This document shows, one piece after another, positions 6,851 to 7,514 of a stretch of DNA of 7,514 nucleotides. The translations under genes and the position numbers were made by a program. The notes under the pieces were generated by a model. That model was not told the DNA's origin, searched no databases, and saw only the letters and a program-made list of their open reading frames with translations. The DNA lies in contig DDRT01000016.1 in NCBI GenBank assembly GCA_002343185.1, forward strand, positions 1 to 7,514, read 5' to 3'. This DNA is from Deltaproteobacteria bacterium UBA2409 (GTDB lineage: Bacteria; Bdellovibrionota_C; UBA2361; DDRT01). Within the stretch, counting starts at the first letter, position 1. Each line of letters begins with the position of its first letter.

Positions 6851-7280
6851 TATACCCGTAGCAGATCTCCGTGCTTGAGTCCTCATAGGTTTTATTTTGT
6901 ATGATTTCAAGATTAACTCTGCCGGCTCCGTTTCTAATTCTTCCTCGAATATTTACGGTAGCATCTTTAAAATCAACTCTTGATTCAGAGATTAAATCAA
7001 ACTGGTCACTAAATTTTCCATTAGCCCGCACTCTTACTATAGGAGTTTCATCTCTAGTAATATTTGTAGTTCTAGTTTCTTCAATAGGAAGCTGATCGGG
7101 AATCTGGACAGTACACGCGGCACTAAGACCAGCTATTTCAATTCGTTTTAGAAAAGATCTAGCTGTTAGTTTTCCACTAAAATATGTCAACTCATTGCTA
7201 CTAACTCCACCATAAAGGCCGGTGAAAGATGGTAGAGCCAGTGAAAGAGAAGGGATTAAGAATATAAGTATTAAGCGCAT
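6825..7280 (-). CDS. Small predicted secreted protein of unknown function
   Basis: Taken as 151 residues from the ATG at 7280. That start places a clean signal peptide at the N-terminus: MRL, a hydrophobic core to about residue 14, and a likely signal peptidase I site at SLA/LPS after Ala15. The frame stays open upstream to an ATG at 7385, but that would put 35 hydrophilic residues before the signal, so it is rejected. The mature part is probably beta-rich and has just two cysteines (C56 in AACTVQIP, C140 in EICYGYI) that could form one disulfide. I recognise no family. It is convergent with the hydrolase gene (26-bp overlap) and has no strong ribosome site. The secretion call is firm; the function is open. 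Confidence 0.75.
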   Translation of the reverse strand: MRLILIFLIPSLSLALPSFTGLYGGVSSNELTYFSGKLTARSFLKRIEIAGLSAACTVQIPDQLPIEETRTTNITRDETPIVRVRANGKFSDQFDLISESRVDFKDATVNIRGRIRNGAGRVNLEIIQNKTYEDSSTEICYGYIRIPLRRP

Positions 7281-7307
7281 ACGAAAACCAGATCGACCTA
7301 ATTTTGA

Positions 7308-7340
7308 TAGTGCTTGAGAATATGAGTCTAAGTAGTGCTT
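7308..7340. repeat. Pair of 8-bp direct repeats upstream of the secreted-protein gene
   Basis: TAGTGCTT occurs at 7308-7315 and again at 7333-7340, 25 bp apart. Both copies lie 28-60 bp upstream of the secreted-protein ATG. They could mark regulator binding, but one 8-bp repeat in a spacer of this size is near chance expectation. Confidence 0.25.
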
Positions 7341-7381
7341 TTTCGTAGTGATATGGGGGCAGGCTATTTGGGGGTCCCATG

Positions 7382-7406
7382 CCACTTACCTTCATTGTGT
7401 AAGTGG
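7382..7406. other. Short perfect hairpin (8-bp stem, 9-nt loop)
   Basis: CCACTTAC (7382-7389) pairs exactly with GTAAGTGG (7399-7406) around a 9-nt loop. On the top strand TTAATTTAATTT follows, which is weakly terminator-like, but no top-strand gene ends just before it. On the bottom strand it lies about 100 bp before the secreted-protein start and could be an operator or leader hairpin. The role is undetermined. Confidence 0.4.
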
Positions 7407-7433
7407 TTAATTTAATTTGGTAAAACTTAAGGA

Positions 7434-7502
7434 CGCAGAGGTCTCAGAGTTACGCAGAGTAGTTTGTTTTGGATAACTCTGTGAAACTCTGAGCACTCTG
7501 TG
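7434..7502. repeat. Inverted repeat with three CGCAGAG-type units per arm (intergenic element)
   Basis: The left arm (7434-7459) holds CGCAGAG, CTCAGAG and CGCAGAG at 7434, 7443 and 7453. The right arm (7477-7502) holds the mirrored CTCTGTG, CTCTGAG and CTCTGTG at 7477, 7487 and 7496. The 26-nt arms match at 21 positions, and two of the mismatches would be G-U pairs in top-strand RNA. The loop is 17 nt. The unit spacing of 9 and 10 nt is mirrored between arms. It resembles GCAGAG-type intergenic repeats seen in many environmental genomes (recollection). A strong cruciform or RNA hairpin is expected; function is unknown. Confidence 0.75.
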
Positions 7503-7514
7503 TTCAAAAATCAG

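Noticed and set aside
6901..7095. 64-codon top-strand open frame
   Set aside because: It is antisense to the secreted-protein gene, which has a signal peptide and better protein-like composition.
7281..7385. Upstream extension of the secreted-protein gene to an ATG at 7385
   Set aside because: It would place 35 hydrophilic residues before a clean signal peptide, and the region reads as intergenic with short repeats.
7201..7395. 64-codon bottom-strand open frame
   Set aside because: It overlaps the secreted-protein start in another frame and has no ribosome site or domain-like composition.
7434..7502. CRISPR-like reading of the repeated heptamers
   Set aside because: The units are 7 nt with 2-3 nt gaps and mirrored arms; there are no spacers of CRISPR length and no cas genes.

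Overview
This is an AT-rich, very compact bacterial window (GC in the high 30s to about 40 percent by eye, not counted). I support eight protein genes and find no rRNA, tRNA, CRISPR array, transposase or phage gene. A periplasmic-type SIMPL protein, a small protein with a cleavable signal peptide and two large polytopic membrane proteins with extracytoplasmic domains suggest a Gram-negative cell. The lineage cannot be fixed from this sequence. Clear Shine-Dalgarno sites are rare, AGA is a common arginine codon, and both window ends carry CACNAAG / CGCAGAG type intergenic repeats. Those repeats are familiar to me from many environmental genomes (deltaproteobacteria-like, Bdellovibrionota-like and others), so I give no taxon.

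Layout from left to right: 1-201 is intergenic with an inverted-repeat element at 101-164. A bottom-strand polytopic membrane protein with a GT-C-like DPD loop motif follows (202-1947). Head to head with it, after a gap of only 47 bp, is a second polytopic protein of the 'YGPLGFL' type (1995-3782). Its 3' end overlaps, tail to tail, a SAM-dependent methyltransferase (3754-4365, bottom strand). After a 36-bp divergent gap comes a tightly coupled four-gene top-strand operon (4402-6850): a GT2 glycosyltransferase, a DUF2304 small membrane protein, a SIMPL (DUF541) protein and a membrane-anchored alpha/beta hydrolase. The operon overlaps, again tail to tail, a small predicted secreted protein of unknown function (6825-7280, bottom strand). 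The right end (7281-7514) is intergenic, with a short hairpin and a second, more symmetric inverted-repeat element (7434-7502).

Working interpretation (inference): the left five genes resemble the parts of a lipid-linked glycosylation pathway. The GT2 enzyme could charge a polyprenyl phosphate on the cytoplasmic face. The DUF2304 protein could assist as a small membrane partner, as GtrA-like proteins do in Gtr systems. One or both large GT-C-like proteins could transfer the sugar to a surface or periplasmic acceptor, and the methyltransferase could modify the glycan or another small molecule. The SIMPL protein and hydrolase are translationally coupled to this module, but their biochemical link to it is unknown. 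Nothing here is a recognisable defence or mobile system. The main novelty is the uncharacterised status of the two large membrane proteins, the GT2-DUF2304-SIMPL-hydrolase operon, and the repeat elements bracketing the block.
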